A stretch of 64,000 bases of DNA, from contig NZ_FQZD01000004.1 of assembly GCF_900141835.1 (NCBI RefSeq), positions 1 through 64,000 on the forward strand, written 5' to 3'. Every line of letters begins with the position of its first letter. Position 1 is the stretch's first letter. This document shows, one piece after another, positions 52,880-61,838 of this stretch. The position numbers were made by a program, and so were the translations under genes. The stretch comes from Propionispora hippei DSM 15287. GTDB taxonomy: Bacteria > Bacillota > Negativicutes > Propionisporales > Propionisporaceae. The notes under the pieces were generated by a model, which ran no database searches, had not been told where the DNA came from, and saw only the letters and a program-made list of their open reading frames with translations.

Positions 52880-53815
52880 ATGAAGGTACTGGTAACAGGG
52901 GGTGCCGGATTTATCGGTTCCCATGTTGTAAATAAATTAATCGGGCAAGGCTGTCGAGTAACCGTGGTGGATAATTTATCGACCGGTTCGGTAAAGAATT
53001 TAAACCAGGCGGCAGCTTTTGTACAGTTGGACATCCGCAGTCCGGAAATTTTGCAACTGTTTGAAAGTGAGCAGTTTGATGCTGTCATTCATTTGGCAGC
53101 GCAAACTATGGTTCCCAAATCTCTGGAAAACCCTGTCTATGACAGTGATGTAAATATAGCCGGTACGCTGCAATTATTGGAGGCCGCCCGCAAGACCGGT
53201 GTCAAGCGCGTAGTTTTCTCTTCGACGGCTGCCGTTTATGGCAATACCACTGCTGTACCGGTGCGGGAGGAAACCGCCTTGCAGCCGGCTTCTTTCTACG
53301 GCTTAAGCAAATGGGCGGTGGAGCGGTATTTGTCGCTTTATCAGGAGCTATACGGCTTAGAGTATGTAGTACTACGCTATGCCAATGTGTATGGCGAACG
53401 GCAGGGAGATTTTGGAGAAGGCGGGGTAATCAGCATTTTTGTCCGCAACATATGTGGTGGCCGGCCTGTTACCATATTTGGCGACGGCGGCCAGACACGC
53501 GATTTCGTTTATGCCGGGGATGTGGCCGCAGCCAACTGGCTGGCGCTGGGGACAACTGCTAAAAACTCAATATACAATATTGGTACCCAGACTGAAAGCA
53601 GTGTGAACTTGCTGGTCGAAGAACTGGAACTGATATCCGGTAAAACTGTTGAGAAACGGTATAAAAGTGCGAGGGAAGGCGATATTTACCGTTCTTCACT
53701 CTGTAATGAAAGAGCGGTCGAAAATTTGAATTGGAGTGCCCAAACCTTGCTCAAGGATGGATTGGCCAGAACATATGCTTCCCTGACTGGAGTTGAACAC
53801 GGTTGCGTAACCTAA
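52880..53815 (+). CDS. NAD-dependent sugar-nucleotide epimerase (GalE-like)
   Basis: A 311-residue short-chain dehydrogenase of the extended type. TGGAGFIGSHVV at residues 7-18 binds NAD; the catalytic Ser is in FSSTAAVYGN near 118, and Tyr and Lys in FYGLSKWAVE near 142. It probably acts on a UDP- or dTDP-sugar, most often UDP-glucose/galactose. AAAGGGGTG precedes ATG. The stop region overlaps the following glycosyltransferase by 13 bases, so both are translated together. Confidence 0.9.
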   Translation: MKVLVTGGAGFIGSHVVNKLIGQGCRVTVVDNLSTGSVKNLNQAAAFVQLDIRSPEILQLFESEQFDAVIHLAAQTMVPKSLENPVYDSDVNIAGTLQLLEAARKTGVKRVVFSSTAAVYGNTTAVPVREETALQPASFYGLSKWAVERYLSLYQELYGLEYVVLRYANVYGERQGDFGEGGVISIFVRNICGGRPVTIFGDGGQTRDFVYAGDVAAANWLALGTTAKNSIYNIGTQTESSVNLLVEELELISGKTVEKRYKSAREGDIYRSSLCNERAVENLNWSAQTLLKDGLARTYASLTGVEHGCVT

Positions 53816-55341
53816 GCGGTCTGCTGCTGCTCATTATTATTAGTTCTACTATTTTGTTTTTTAATTTAGGCGTTACTCCCTTATTGGATCCCGATGAACC
53901 GGTCTATGCGGAAACCCCGCGGGAGATGCTTGTCTACGGGGACTTTGTTTCTCCACGGATTTATGGGGAATATTGGTATGATAAGCCGCCGATGTACTAC
54001 TGGCTGGTGGCGGCTTCCTTTAAAGTGTTTGGCATTAACGAATTTGCCGCCCGGCTTCCTTCGGCGCTATTGGCGCTGGGCTGTATTCTGTCCGTGTATG
54101 CGGCCGGCCGCCGTTTGTTGGGCGAGCGGGCGGGATTGACCGGCGCATTTATTCTTGCCACAGGCATTGAATTTTGGTATTTGGGCAAGGCGGCGGTAAC
54201 CGATGTTACCCTGACGCTGTGCCTGACCCTGTCCCTGCTTGGTTTTATTGAGAAACGGTATTATTTTCTTTATGTGTTTGCCGCGCTGGCAACGCTGACG
54301 AAGGGGCCGGTCGGTTTTCTGTTTCCCGGCGCTATTATTTGTTTATACCTCTTGTTTACCCGTAAGTTTTCGGTACTGAAAGAAATGCGGCTTTTGTCGG
54401 GGACCGCTTTGTTTTTGGTGATTGCTTTGCCCTGGTACTGGAGCATGTATCAAATCCATGGTCAGATCTTTATTGACACCTTCCTGGGGTTTCACAACCT
54501 GACCCGATTTACATCGCCGGAGCATCCGGAGGGTGCACTGTGGTATTACTATATTCCGGTATTTGCGGCCGGTTTTTTTCCTTGGACCGCCGTGTTCGCC
54601 CAGGCTGTTTACCGGGCGCTATGGCACAATGAACGGGAGACACGACGAATTTTATTATTTTTGGTTATTTGGACCTTGTTCATATTTGTCTTTTTCAGCA
54701 TCTCCCAGACTAAGCTGGTATCGTACATTCTGCCGATGTTTCCGCCTGCGGCCTTGCTGGCCGGCTGGTATATTGACGATTTGGCAGGCCGGCTGTGGCG
54801 CCAGGAACGGAGCTGGGGCTGGATCGGTTTGCTGATGGTGCTCTGTGCGCTGTTGATTGTGGCGGTCGTAACCGGCGGGCGCCTGCTGCCGGTAATGGAA
54901 ACCGGTGCGGTGTTGGTGGCGGCCTTGCTAGCGACGGTGTGTGGCATAGCTGTTTATTTTCTTTGGTGCCGCCGCATTTACGCTTCTTTTACCGTTCAGG
55001 TTGGCGGCATGCTGCTGCTTGTGGCTGCATTAATGACCAGTTTGCTGCCGGCTGCCGCTCCGTACTTTTCCTCGAAGGATTTGGCTGCTCAATTTTCTCA
55101 GGCTTATGATGGACGTTCGTCTATTTACATTATGAAAATTTTGCATCCCGGCTTTACCTTTTATTCCGGCTTGTATGGTCAGGAAATAGATAAAGAGGAA
55201 GTGGGAGCGAGGATTCGCCAGGAGGCGCGGTCCTACTTTGTCATCCGGGATCTGGATTATCAGCGCCTGACCCCTGAAGAGCTGCAGCGCGTTCAAGTCC
55301 TTGTCCGGGACGCCGATAAGCTGGTGCTGTTAAAACCATAA
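53803..55341 (+). CDS. ArnT/PMT-like glycosyltransferase (GT39/GT83 type)
   Basis: A 512-residue polytopic membrane protein with about 11-12 segments. The first extracytoplasmic loop contains LLDPDEPVYAETPREM (the DE pair that is catalytic in ArnT and PMT enzymes) and YWYDKPPMYYW; a C-terminal periplasmic domain follows from about residue 430. Members use polyprenyl-phosphate sugars to modify lipid A, other lipids or proteins on the outside. TTG 53803 overlaps the epimerase end. A GT2 enzyme that would make the lipid-linked sugar is not in this cluster. Confidence 0.87.
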   Translation: MRNLSGLLLLIIISSTILFFNLGVTPLLDPDEPVYAETPREMLVYGDFVSPRIYGEYWYDKPPMYYWLVAASFKVFGINEFAARLPSALLALGCILSVYAAGRRLLGERAGLTGAFILATGIEFWYLGKAAVTDVTLTLCLTLSLLGFIEKRYYFLYVFAALATLTKGPVGFLFPGAIICLYLLFTRKFSVLKEMRLLSGTALFLVIALPWYWSMYQIHGQIFIDTFLGFHNLTRFTSPEHPEGALWYYYIPVFAAGFFPWTAVFAQAVYRALWHNERETRRILLFLVIWTLFIFVFFSISQTKLVSYILPMFPPAALLAGWYIDDLAGRLWRQERSWGWIGLLMVLCALLIVAVVTGGRLLPVMETGAVLVAALLATVCGIAVYFLWCRRIYASFTVQVGGMLLLVAALMTSLLPAAAPYFSSKDLAAQFSQAYDGRSSIYIMKILHPGFTFYSGLYGQEIDKEEVGARIRQEARSYFVIRDLDYQRLTPEELQRVQVLVRDADKLVLLKP

Positions 55342-55376
55342 AAAAAGCAAGCCCCGGAGTGCCATAACTCCGGGGT
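55340..55376. terminator. Terminator between converging genes
   Basis: CCCCGGAGT pairs with ACTCCGGGG around a 6-base loop. The A-rich left side gives a T tract for the minus-strand gene at 55392. Confidence 0.85.
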
Positions 55377-55391
55377 TATTCATTGGGGTAA

Positions 55392-55661
55392 TTATCTTTT
55401 ATCCGGTTCTGCCAGGGCAGGGTTTTTCCAGTATTGATAGATGCTTTCCAAAGTTTTAGAGTAATTTTTTCCTGCAGGACCAATGATAAACTGACAATCG
55501 GGACTTTGACAGGCATGGGCGCCGCTGCAATATTTGGTCAGTAATTCGCTGACCTGGGCATTGCCCTGCTCGGTGAGCGTATAGGCCGAAACCTGTTGAG
55601 CAACTTCCTTGTTTATAAAAGAACATAAGATAATCCGATTGACTGTAATGGTTTCTCTCAA
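55392..55661 (-). CDS. Small unknown cysteine-containing protein
   Basis: An 89-residue soluble protein I do not recognise. Four cysteines lie at about positions 13, 45, 51 and 56, the last three within CSGAHACQSPDC, which could bind metal or form disulfides. There is no signal peptide. TTG 55661 (minus strand) is preceded by GGAGGG at about seven bases, and a good terminator follows, so translation is plausible. It is monocistronic and its neighbours give no functional hint. Confidence 0.65.
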   Translation of the reverse strand: MRETITVNRIILCSFINKEVAQQVSAYTLTEQGNAQVSELLTKYCSGAHACQSPDCQFIIGPAGKNYSKTLESIYQYWKNPALAEPDKR

Positions 55662-55967
55662 GGCAAACCCTCCGTTATCATGAACTATGTATTCTTACAA
55701 TATAGCGAATAATTATCCTGAAAACCAGGACATTTTTGTTAAAAAATTGTTAATTTGTATTATGTATCGCAATAACCCGGAAGGTTTGTCGATCCAATAT
55801 GACAAACGGCCTATGGTACGCAGGATAAACGGCAATTCTGTAGTGGATGACTAAAACCGCTTAAGCAGGATGTTTTAGCGGTTCTAGTCTAGCCGAATTT
55901 GTCCCGCAGGTGGTTTGGTGAATTTGTTTTGTCTGATTGCTTTGAAAACGGCCTGCGGAAAGCTTTT
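55662..55967. other. Intergenic region between the small Cys gene and the glycosyltransferase operon end
   Basis: Holds the ribosome binding site and AT-rich upstream region of the 55392 gene and a hairpin AACCGCT/AGCGGTT at 55855-55883 followed on the minus strand by TTTAG, a weak terminator for the operon 59204-55968. No other gene is evident. Confidence 0.5.
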
Positions 55968-57128
55968 TTAAGAAGCGCCACCGAGCAGGTCGGCATAAGT
56001 CCAGCCGGCTTGTTGGAGGATAATATCTGCAATCATCGCCGAACCATCGACAATAGTTGTATTGGGAAGGGCTGGATTCTGGGAATTAAGGTCAAGACCG
56101 GCGTCTATCTCATTAATGGTTTTACAGGCTTGGGCTGGAGCGGGACAGTAATAGCCAAACCGGTGACGGCGGACATAATCAATGTTGCCTGTCTCCTGGA
56201 TGCCGATCGCTCCGGTGATGATCAGCGGACGACTCATGGCAATACCCTCCAGAATGGTTCCCGGACCGGCCTTGGTGATAATGAGGTCACTGGCAGCCAT
56301 CATGAGTTCCATATTCTGGACGAAGCCGTATAGGTGGAGCAGAGGAGTGGCTTGACGCTGGAGCAGTGTCTGGTATAATTTTTTGTTATTACCGGTAATC
56401 ACCAGAAGTTGTTTGCCGGCGCACCGGGTTTGCAGCATTTGAACCCATTCTTCCATGCTGCCGGCACCGACACCGCCTCCTGTCAGCATAATGGTGAAAT
56501 AATCGGGGTGTAGTCCTAACTTTTGGCGGGCCTGCACCTTGGAAAGTTTATTTTGCAAAAATTTAGGGTGGACGGGAAAACCGGCCTGAAAGATGCGTTG
56601 CGGCGGTATTTTATATTTTGTCAGCAAGCGGGCGGCTTCCGGCGTGGGAACCAAATAAAGATCAGCACCGGGTGAAGCCCACGCGGCGTGAATCGTTATC
56701 AGGTCGGTAACCACTGCTATAATAGGCCAATTAGCTTGCAGTCTTTGGCGGGCGGCAGCTAAAAGGCCGATGACCAGCGGATGGACCGCAATGACTGCGT
56801 CGGGTTGCGCGATACTCAGTTCGTTCTCAATATGCCGGTGGGATTGATGATAGACAATATTGGTCAGGGTGGTAATCCGGGAAGGGGTATTAGTTTTTTT
56901 AAAAAGTAAGTTATTAAGCCATACGTGTTCTTTGGAGCAATAGTCGTAAATTTCCGGTGCCTTGCTCAAACCAGGCAGCTTTGTTGCCCGCAGAAAGTCG
57001 ATAGTGCGACAATCTATGCCTGAACCTGCCCTGGCTCTAATCGCGGCACTGATAGCCATAGCCGCGCTGCGATGGCCGCCACCGGTATCGGAAATGGCAA
57101 ATAAAAGCTTTTTAGGCGTGACTGTCAT
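55968..57128 (-). CDS. MGDG synthase/MurG-like glycolipid glycosyltransferase (GT28)
   Basis: A 386-residue GT-B enzyme. The N-terminal FAISDTGGGHRSAAMAI block near residue 12 is the diacylglycerol-binding region of MGDG synthase and UgtP-like enzymes; the C-terminal UDP-sugar site has ITKAGPGTILEGIAMSRPLIITG near 290-312. It likely adds a hexose to a membrane lipid. ATG 57128 is chosen because GGAGGTG lies six bases before it. It is the third gene of an operon with an OlsB-like N-acyltransferase and a PlsC-like acyltransferase, so the acceptor may be an aminolipid instead of diacylglycerol. Confidence 0.85.
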   Translation of the reverse strand: MTVTPKKLLFAISDTGGGHRSAAMAISAAIRARAGSGIDCRTIDFLRATKLPGLSKAPEIYDYCSKEHVWLNNLLFKKTNTPSRITTLTNIVYHQSHRHIENELSIAQPDAVIAVHPLVIGLLAAARQRLQANWPIIAVVTDLITIHAAWASPGADLYLVPTPEAARLLTKYKIPPQRIFQAGFPVHPKFLQNKLSKVQARQKLGLHPDYFTIMLTGGGVGAGSMEEWVQMLQTRCAGKQLLVITGNNKKLYQTLLQRQATPLLHLYGFVQNMELMMAASDLIITKAGPGTILEGIAMSRPLIITGAIGIQETGNIDYVRRHRFGYYCPAPAQACKTINEIDAGLDLNSQNPALPNTTIVDGSAMIADIILQQAGWTYADLLGGAS

Positions 57129-57180
57129 ACTGGACACCTCCACATTTGAACTTTTTAATTTATTCTAAAGGGAATGTACC

Positions 57181-58458
57181 TTACCCCGATGATCTTAATT
57201 GGTGCAATAAAGCTATGGCGTTTTCCAGGCGAATGGTTTGTTGCCGTTCTTCCAGAAAGATCCACCAGGCATTATGGGTGTCGCAAATCTCGAAATCGTA
57301 ATTGAATTCGGTGGATACGGTAGGCAGCCGTTCAATAGGAAAAAATAAATCCCTCATTTGCCCGTCAATCTTTCCGTGAAAATAGAGACCTTCCTGGTAA
57401 AGGTTTACCTGACCGCTGTTGCTGCAACGGCGATAGGGACCGTATAGCGGATCGGCAACCCGGATTTCCTTTACCGGCAACTGCAGGCGGAAGTTTTTAT
57501 TTTCTATGAGCGAGAGCATTTGCTGCTGCTGCCAGGCTGACCATTGGACAGGTGTAGCAAAGGTAATACATTGAGCATAGGCAGGCTGTAGGAAGCCATG
57601 CCTGTCAAGCAGTGCCGTATTGCCGCAGGCTTCGCAGTATAGCTTGTTTTGCCGGCTGTTCATGCTTCGTTCACGCAGGCAACGGGGACATTGATGCAGA
57701 ATTAAGTCCAGCCGTTCAGCGGCGCGGCGATGGCTATAGTCATGGCCAGCTTGACGGTTCCAGTCGTAATCATTATAGGATAGCGCCTCACGAACTTTTG
57801 CATGAAGCTGCTCAAGCGGGAGAGTGGCGGCTTCCTGGCCGGTCAAAAGTTGGTTGATTGTCACTTCTATTTGACCCGGGCGCCAGAAAGAAGACCAGCG
57901 GGGCCAGACAAAATATCCTCCCTGCGTCTTGACGGTAAGGACGGGAACCTTGGCTTTTTGGATAAACCGGGCAATGCTGTAGGGGATATCGCCGCAACTG
58001 CCGTCAATGGAACGGCGCCCCTCGGGAAATATGCCGACTATTTTATCCTGATTTAATAAAGCCAGGGCCCTGTGAGCTGCGCGAAGGTCAGGCAGAAATT
58101 GGACTTTGGGGATGGCGCCAGCCAGCCGTAGCAGTTTTCCCAAAAGAGGATGGCGAAAGTAAAAGTTTGTGGTTAGAAAATAGCAGGGCTGAGGGGGCAG
58201 GATAAACTGCACCAAAGCCGGATCGATATTGGAAGTATGATTGCCTAGCACGAGAAACGGCGGTTGTAACGCTTCGCCGGTGCTGCTATTTATTTGTAAC
58301 CGGCCGCCTCTGAACAGCCAGCGTACCAGTATGTACGATAAGGTGATTTGCAACAGTGCGCCTATTTTAATCCGCAGCCAGCAACGATAAAAGGAAATCC
58401 GCTGTTTTATTTTCAATTCCGGTCCAGCCCTTTCTTTTTTCCTGTACTTGTCTGTCAA
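57181..58458 (-). CDS. PlsC/OlsA-like acyltransferase with zinc-ribbon C-terminal extension
   Basis: A 425-residue protein. The acyltransferase domain (about 40-250) has the NHxxxxD motif in LGNHTSNIDPAL near residue 72 and the FPEGRRS motif near 143. Typical PlsC/OlsA proteins end here, at about 240-280 residues; this one continues with CPRC and CEAC pairs (about 257-280, a zinc-ribbon pattern) and a further 140-residue domain. In context it may acylate the hydroxy group of a lyso-aminolipid made by the upstream gene. TTG at 58458 overlaps the upstream stop by four bases, showing tight coupling. Confidence 0.85.
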   Translation of the reverse strand: MTDKYRKKERAGPELKIKQRISFYRCWLRIKIGALLQITLSYILVRWLFRGGRLQINSSTGEALQPPFLVLGNHTSNIDPALVQFILPPQPCYFLTTNFYFRHPLLGKLLRLAGAIPKVQFLPDLRAAHRALALLNQDKIVGIFPEGRRSIDGSCGDIPYSIARFIQKAKVPVLTVKTQGGYFVWPRWSSFWRPGQIEVTINQLLTGQEAATLPLEQLHAKVREALSYNDYDWNRQAGHDYSHRRAAERLDLILHQCPRCLRERSMNSRQNKLYCEACGNTALLDRHGFLQPAYAQCITFATPVQWSAWQQQQMLSLIENKNFRLQLPVKEIRVADPLYGPYRRCSNSGQVNLYQEGLYFHGKIDGQMRDLFFPIERLPTVSTEFNYDFEICDTHNAWWIFLEERQQTIRLENAIALLHQLRSSG

Positions 58459-59204
58459 GCCCAGGCAGGGATTTTCTGTGCGTCAATTACGGTGAAAAAA
58501 TCAAAAACCGGTGGATCAAAGTCCATATCGACAGAAGGCTCGCTGCTGAAGCTAGCACCGTATTTATAATAGGCAAACATAAGAGTCGACATCTTTTTAA
58601 TAACTTTTCGCTGGTTGGCCCCGGCCGGCGCCAATGTATCCTGGGTAACCGGCAGTAAATGCCGTCGTTTGGGTTTGATTCCCCAGTCTGTATTGATGGC
58701 AGCGGTGGCGGCCAGATAATGGGAGATCAGGCCGATATCGTTTTTGGCATTGCCCGGCAGCGTGGTAAGTCCGATCAAATAGTCATGGGGATATAGTCGT
58801 AAATAGGCGGCAACGCCGGAAAACAGCAGCTTAAACACGACGGTATTTCTGTACTGGGCGTCAATGCAGGCGCGGCCGAGCTCAAGAATGCGACTTCGCT
58901 GCTTGCGCAGCACTCCAATATCAAACCATTGTTCCGAATAAAATGTTTCTCGTGAAGCCAGCCTGCTGCCAGGCAAAAAACGGAATGTACCGCCACAGCA
59001 ATCGTTTTCTTCGTCCCGGATGATCAAATGATCGCATAGCTGATCAAAATAATCGTATTCGCGGTTGGTATTTGCATATTCATATTTTTTTCCTGAAAAA
59101 TTGAGCTCCTGACAGTAGACACGGTAGCGAAGGAGATAAATCTGATCTTTCTCTGCCGGTGTTTCCGCCAGCTTTAATAGGTACTTTCCTTCTCGTAATT
59201 CCAT
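58455..59204 (-). CDS. OlsB-like GNAT N-acyltransferase
   Basis: A 249-residue acyltransferase of the ornithine-lipid/N-acyl amino acid/AHL synthase-like GNAT branch. LLRYRVYCQEL near residue 25, YDYFDQLCDHLIIRD near 50, GGTFRFLPG, FYSEQWFDI and ILELGRACIDAQYRN near 105-120 follow the OlsB pattern. OlsB transfers a 3-hydroxyacyl chain from ACP to the amino group of ornithine. ATG 59204 after GAGGAGGG decides the start. It heads the operon with the PlsC-like and GT28 genes. The amino acid substrate is unknown; ornithine is only the most common choice. Confidence 0.8.
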   Translation of the reverse strand: MELREGKYLLKLAETPAEKDQIYLLRYRVYCQELNFSGKKYEYANTNREYDYFDQLCDHLIIRDEENDCCGGTFRFLPGSRLASRETFYSEQWFDIGVLRKQRSRILELGRACIDAQYRNTVVFKLLFSGVAAYLRLYPHDYLIGLTTLPGNAKNDIGLISHYLAATAAINTDWGIKPKRRHLLPVTQDTLAPAGANQRKVIKKMSTLMFAYYKYGASFSSEPSVDMDFDPPVFDFFTVIDAQKIPAWA

Positions 59205-59680
59205 GGGTAACCCTCCTCGGTGTGCTTGCAATTTAATCGGTGTACCGTTGGTTTATGAACCGAGTCTCGGCGTGTTGGACGGTGGTGTACCGGACGCTTT
59301 ATCCGCCACCTTAATCATTACATATTTCTGCAAAGCTTCCGTTAATATTGCGTTATCTTTTAGTAAAGTATTAAGAAACTGCTTAGTGCCTTATTACACT
59401 TGACGTGGCAAGTTTTCTGTTGAATATGGGAAAATGGAAATGGGCGGTTATATTTGGCTCCTTTGGCCGTTATAACTATTGATTTATGGCTTGGTGGTGA
59501 ATATTTACTATTTTATTATGAATATTTAAAAGTTCGGAACTTGTTTTGCTTTTGGAGAAAAATCAAGTATTTATGGGGAAAATCTGCATTTTAGGTATGG
59601 AATAGTAGCTAGGTTGTGATGTATAATGATAAACGGTAGACATTTGTTCTTCTAGCTTAGGCATGTGAGGGGGTAGGAAT
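59205..59680. other. Divergent intergenic region
   Basis: AT-rich spacer between the aminolipid operon (minus) and korD (plus). It must contain both promoters. TATAAT at 59622-59627 is a good -10 for kor, without a clear -35. No ORF with a convincing ribosome binding site and no repeat element were found. Confidence 0.5.
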
Positions 59681-59884
59681 ATGGCGCTGACTGTCAACCG
59701 TAAGTTTTGTAAGGGGTGCGGTATTTGCATAGCTTTTTGTCCAAAACAGGTTCTGGACCTGGACGAAGTTGGCAAAGTGTATGTAAAAGATGAGGATAAG
59801 TGTATTTGCTGTAGTCTGTGTGAATTACGCTGTCCTGATTTAGCGATAAAAGTAACGAAAGAGGACAAGGGGGAGAAGGTATGA
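59681..59884 (+). CDS. korD: 2-oxoacid:acceptor oxidoreductase, ferredoxin-like delta subunit
   Basis: A 67-residue protein with two [4Fe-4S] motifs, CKGCGICIAFCP near residue 10 and CICCSLCELRCP near 41. It passes electrons from the oxidoreductase to ferredoxin. GAGGGGGTAGG precedes ATG. It overlaps korA by four bases and opens the korDABC operon. Confidence 0.93.
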   Translation: MALTVNRKFCKGCGICIAFCPKQVLDLDEVGKVYVKDEDKCICCSLCELRCPDLAIKVTKEDKGEKV

Positions 59885-61017
59885 GCAAAGCTTGCTTAAT
59901 GCAGGGTAATCAGGCTTGTGCAGAAGGGGTTTTAGCCGCAGGCGTTACGTTTTTTGCCGGCTATCCGATTACGCCAAGCACGGAAATAGCAGAATTCCTA
60001 GCTGAAAAACTCCCTCGTATGGGTGGAAAATTTATTCAGATGGAAGATGAAATTGCCAGTATGGGAGCGATTATTGGCGCTTCCCTGGCTGGTGCCAAAG
60101 CCATAACGGCTACCAGCGGACCAGGGTTTTCCCTCAAACAGGAATTGATTGGCTATGCGGCGATGGCCGAATTGCCGCTGGTCGTAGTCAATGTGCAGCG
60201 TTCCGGTCCAAGCACCGGCCTGCCGACATCTCCGTCGCAGGGCGATGTCATGCAGGCTCGCTGGGGTACTCACGGTGACAGGGGTGTGATTGCCTTGTCG
60301 CCGGGGTCGGTGCGAGAAGCTTTTGATGTCGCGGTAAAAGCCGTTAATTTTGCGGAAAAGTTCCGTACGCCGGTGATTTTGTTGTTGGATGAGGTAATTG
60401 GTCATATGCGGGAGCGGGTCGAATTGCCAGAGTTGTCCGAGGTGGAAGTAGTCAACCGGAAAAAGCCGACCGTTTCTCCCGACGAGTATCGGGCGTACAA
60501 GCCGGACGAAGACGGAATTCCGCCAATGGCGCCGTTTGGAGAAGGGTATTTTTACCATGTGACGGGCCTGGTGCATAATTATGAAGGGCAGCCTTCCCAG
60601 TCCGCCGCCGTGACTGATGAACTGGTCCGCCGGCTGCATACGAAAATCGAACGGGCTCAGGCGGAGCTTACCTTGTACACCGAGCATTTTCTGGAAGATG
60701 CCGAAGTCATTGTCGTCGCTTATGGCGGCTCGTCCCGGGCCGCTATTGCCGCAGTGAAGGCTGCCCGCAAACAAGGTGTGAAAGCCGGTCTGCTTAAGCT
60801 GATTACTCTATGGCCGTTTCCGGCAGCCTTGCTGCAACAGAAGGCGCAGAAGGCCAAGAAAATCATCGTGCCTGAAATGAATTACGGACAGTTGGCCTGT
60901 GAGATTGAACGGTATGTAAAGCAGGAAAAAGTGGTATCGGTTACTAAAGTAGACGGGACTTTCTTCAGTCCCGATGATATTTTACGGCCGATCCTGGCGG
61001 CAGGGGGGCTGGAATAA
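59881..61017 (+). CDS. korA: 2-oxoacid:ferredoxin oxidoreductase alpha subunit
   Basis: A 378-residue subunit (pyrimidine-binding and transketolase C-like domains). GYPITPSTEIAEF near residue 25, the conserved MEDEIASMGAIIGAS near 55-69, and SGPGFSLKQE near 77 are typical. With KorB it oxidatively decarboxylates a 2-oxoacid, probably 2-oxoglutarate, to succinyl-CoA with ferredoxin as acceptor; running in reverse it fixes CO2. The product or substrate succinyl-CoA joins the mutase pathway encoded at 31-38 kb. Substrate preference is inferred. Confidence 0.92.
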   Translation: MSKACLMQGNQACAEGVLAAGVTFFAGYPITPSTEIAEFLAEKLPRMGGKFIQMEDEIASMGAIIGASLAGAKAITATSGPGFSLKQELIGYAAMAELPLVVVNVQRSGPSTGLPTSPSQGDVMQARWGTHGDRGVIALSPGSVREAFDVAVKAVNFAEKFRTPVILLLDEVIGHMRERVELPELSEVEVVNRKKPTVSPDEYRAYKPDEDGIPPMAPFGEGYFYHVTGLVHNYEGQPSQSAAVTDELVRRLHTKIERAQAELTLYTEHFLEDAEVIVVAYGGSSRAAIAAVKAARKQGVKAGLLKLITLWPFPAALLQQKAQKAKKIIVPEMNYGQLACEIERYVKQEKVVSVTKVDGTFFSPDDILRPILAAGGLE

Positions 61018-61838
61018 TGGCTGATATAGAAAAATACTTGCGTAAATCCGCTTTGCCGCACATCTGGTGTCCTGGCTGCGGCAACGGTATTTTGCTGACG
61101 GCTATTTTACGGGCCATTGACAAGCTGCAGTTGGATCAGCAGAAGACCATTATTGTATCAGGCATCGGCTGTTCTTCCCGTGCCTCGGGTTATATGAATT
61201 TCAACACGGTTCATACTGCCCATGGCAGGGCGCTGACGGTTGCTACAGGCATTAAAATGGCCAATCCCGAACTGGAGGTTATTGTTATTACCGGCGATGG
61301 TGATTGCACTGCCATTGGGGGCAATCATTTCATTCATGCCGCCAGACGTAATATAGGCCTTACCACGATTGTCTTTAATAACAGCATTTACGGTATGACT
61401 GGCGGCCAGTCTTCGCCGTTGACTCCTGTCGATAGCCGGTCTACGACGGCGCCGTTCGGTCATATGGAGCGGTCCTTTGATATTGCGCAATTGGCTATTG
61501 CAGCCGGTGCCACCTATGTGGCGCGGGGAACCGCGTACCATGCCGCCATGTTGACAGATCTCATTGTCAAAGGGATTGAGAATAAAGGGTTCTCCGTGAT
61601 TGACGGTATAACCCAGTGTCCGATCGGTTATGGCCGGAAAAACAAAATGCCTACAGCGGCGGCCATGCTGCTATGGCAGCGTGACCATGCCGTGATGGCG
61701 AAGGCCGCGGCCAAGATGACGCCGGAAGCAATGACCGGCAAGTTTGTTATCGGTGAGCTCTACCATTCGCCCACGGCGGAATATACGGCGGAATATGCCA
61801 GACTGGTGGCGCGGCTGCAGGAAGGGGGCAAGGCGTAA
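61017..61838 (+). CDS. korB: 2-oxoacid:ferredoxin oxidoreductase beta subunit (TPP-binding)
   Basis: A 273-residue subunit. WCPGCGNGILL near residue 18 and the thiamine-diphosphate motif GDGDCTAIGGNHFIHAARRN near 90-110 are clear. GIGCSSRASGYMNF near 45 is the second conserved block. It overlaps korA by one base (ATGG arrangement) and korC by one base, so the operon is translationally coupled. Confidence 0.94.
   Translation: MADIEKYLRKSALPHIWCPGCGNGILLTAILRAIDKLQLDQQKTIIVSGIGCSSRASGYMNFNTVHTAHGRALTVATGIKMANPELEVIVITGDGDCTAIGGNHFIHAARRNIGLTTIVFNNSIYGMTGGQSSPLTPVDSRSTTAPFGHMERSFDIAQLAIAAGATYVARGTAYHAAMLTDLIVKGIENKGFSVIDGITQCPIGYGRKNKMPTAAAMLLWQRDHAVMAKAAAKMTPEAMTGKFVIGELYHSPTAEYTAEYARLVARLQEGGKA

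Noticed and set aside
55899-56333. Plus-strand ORF of 144 residues
   Set aside because: It lies opposite the glycosyltransferase gene, which has clear motifs and a binding site on the minus strand.
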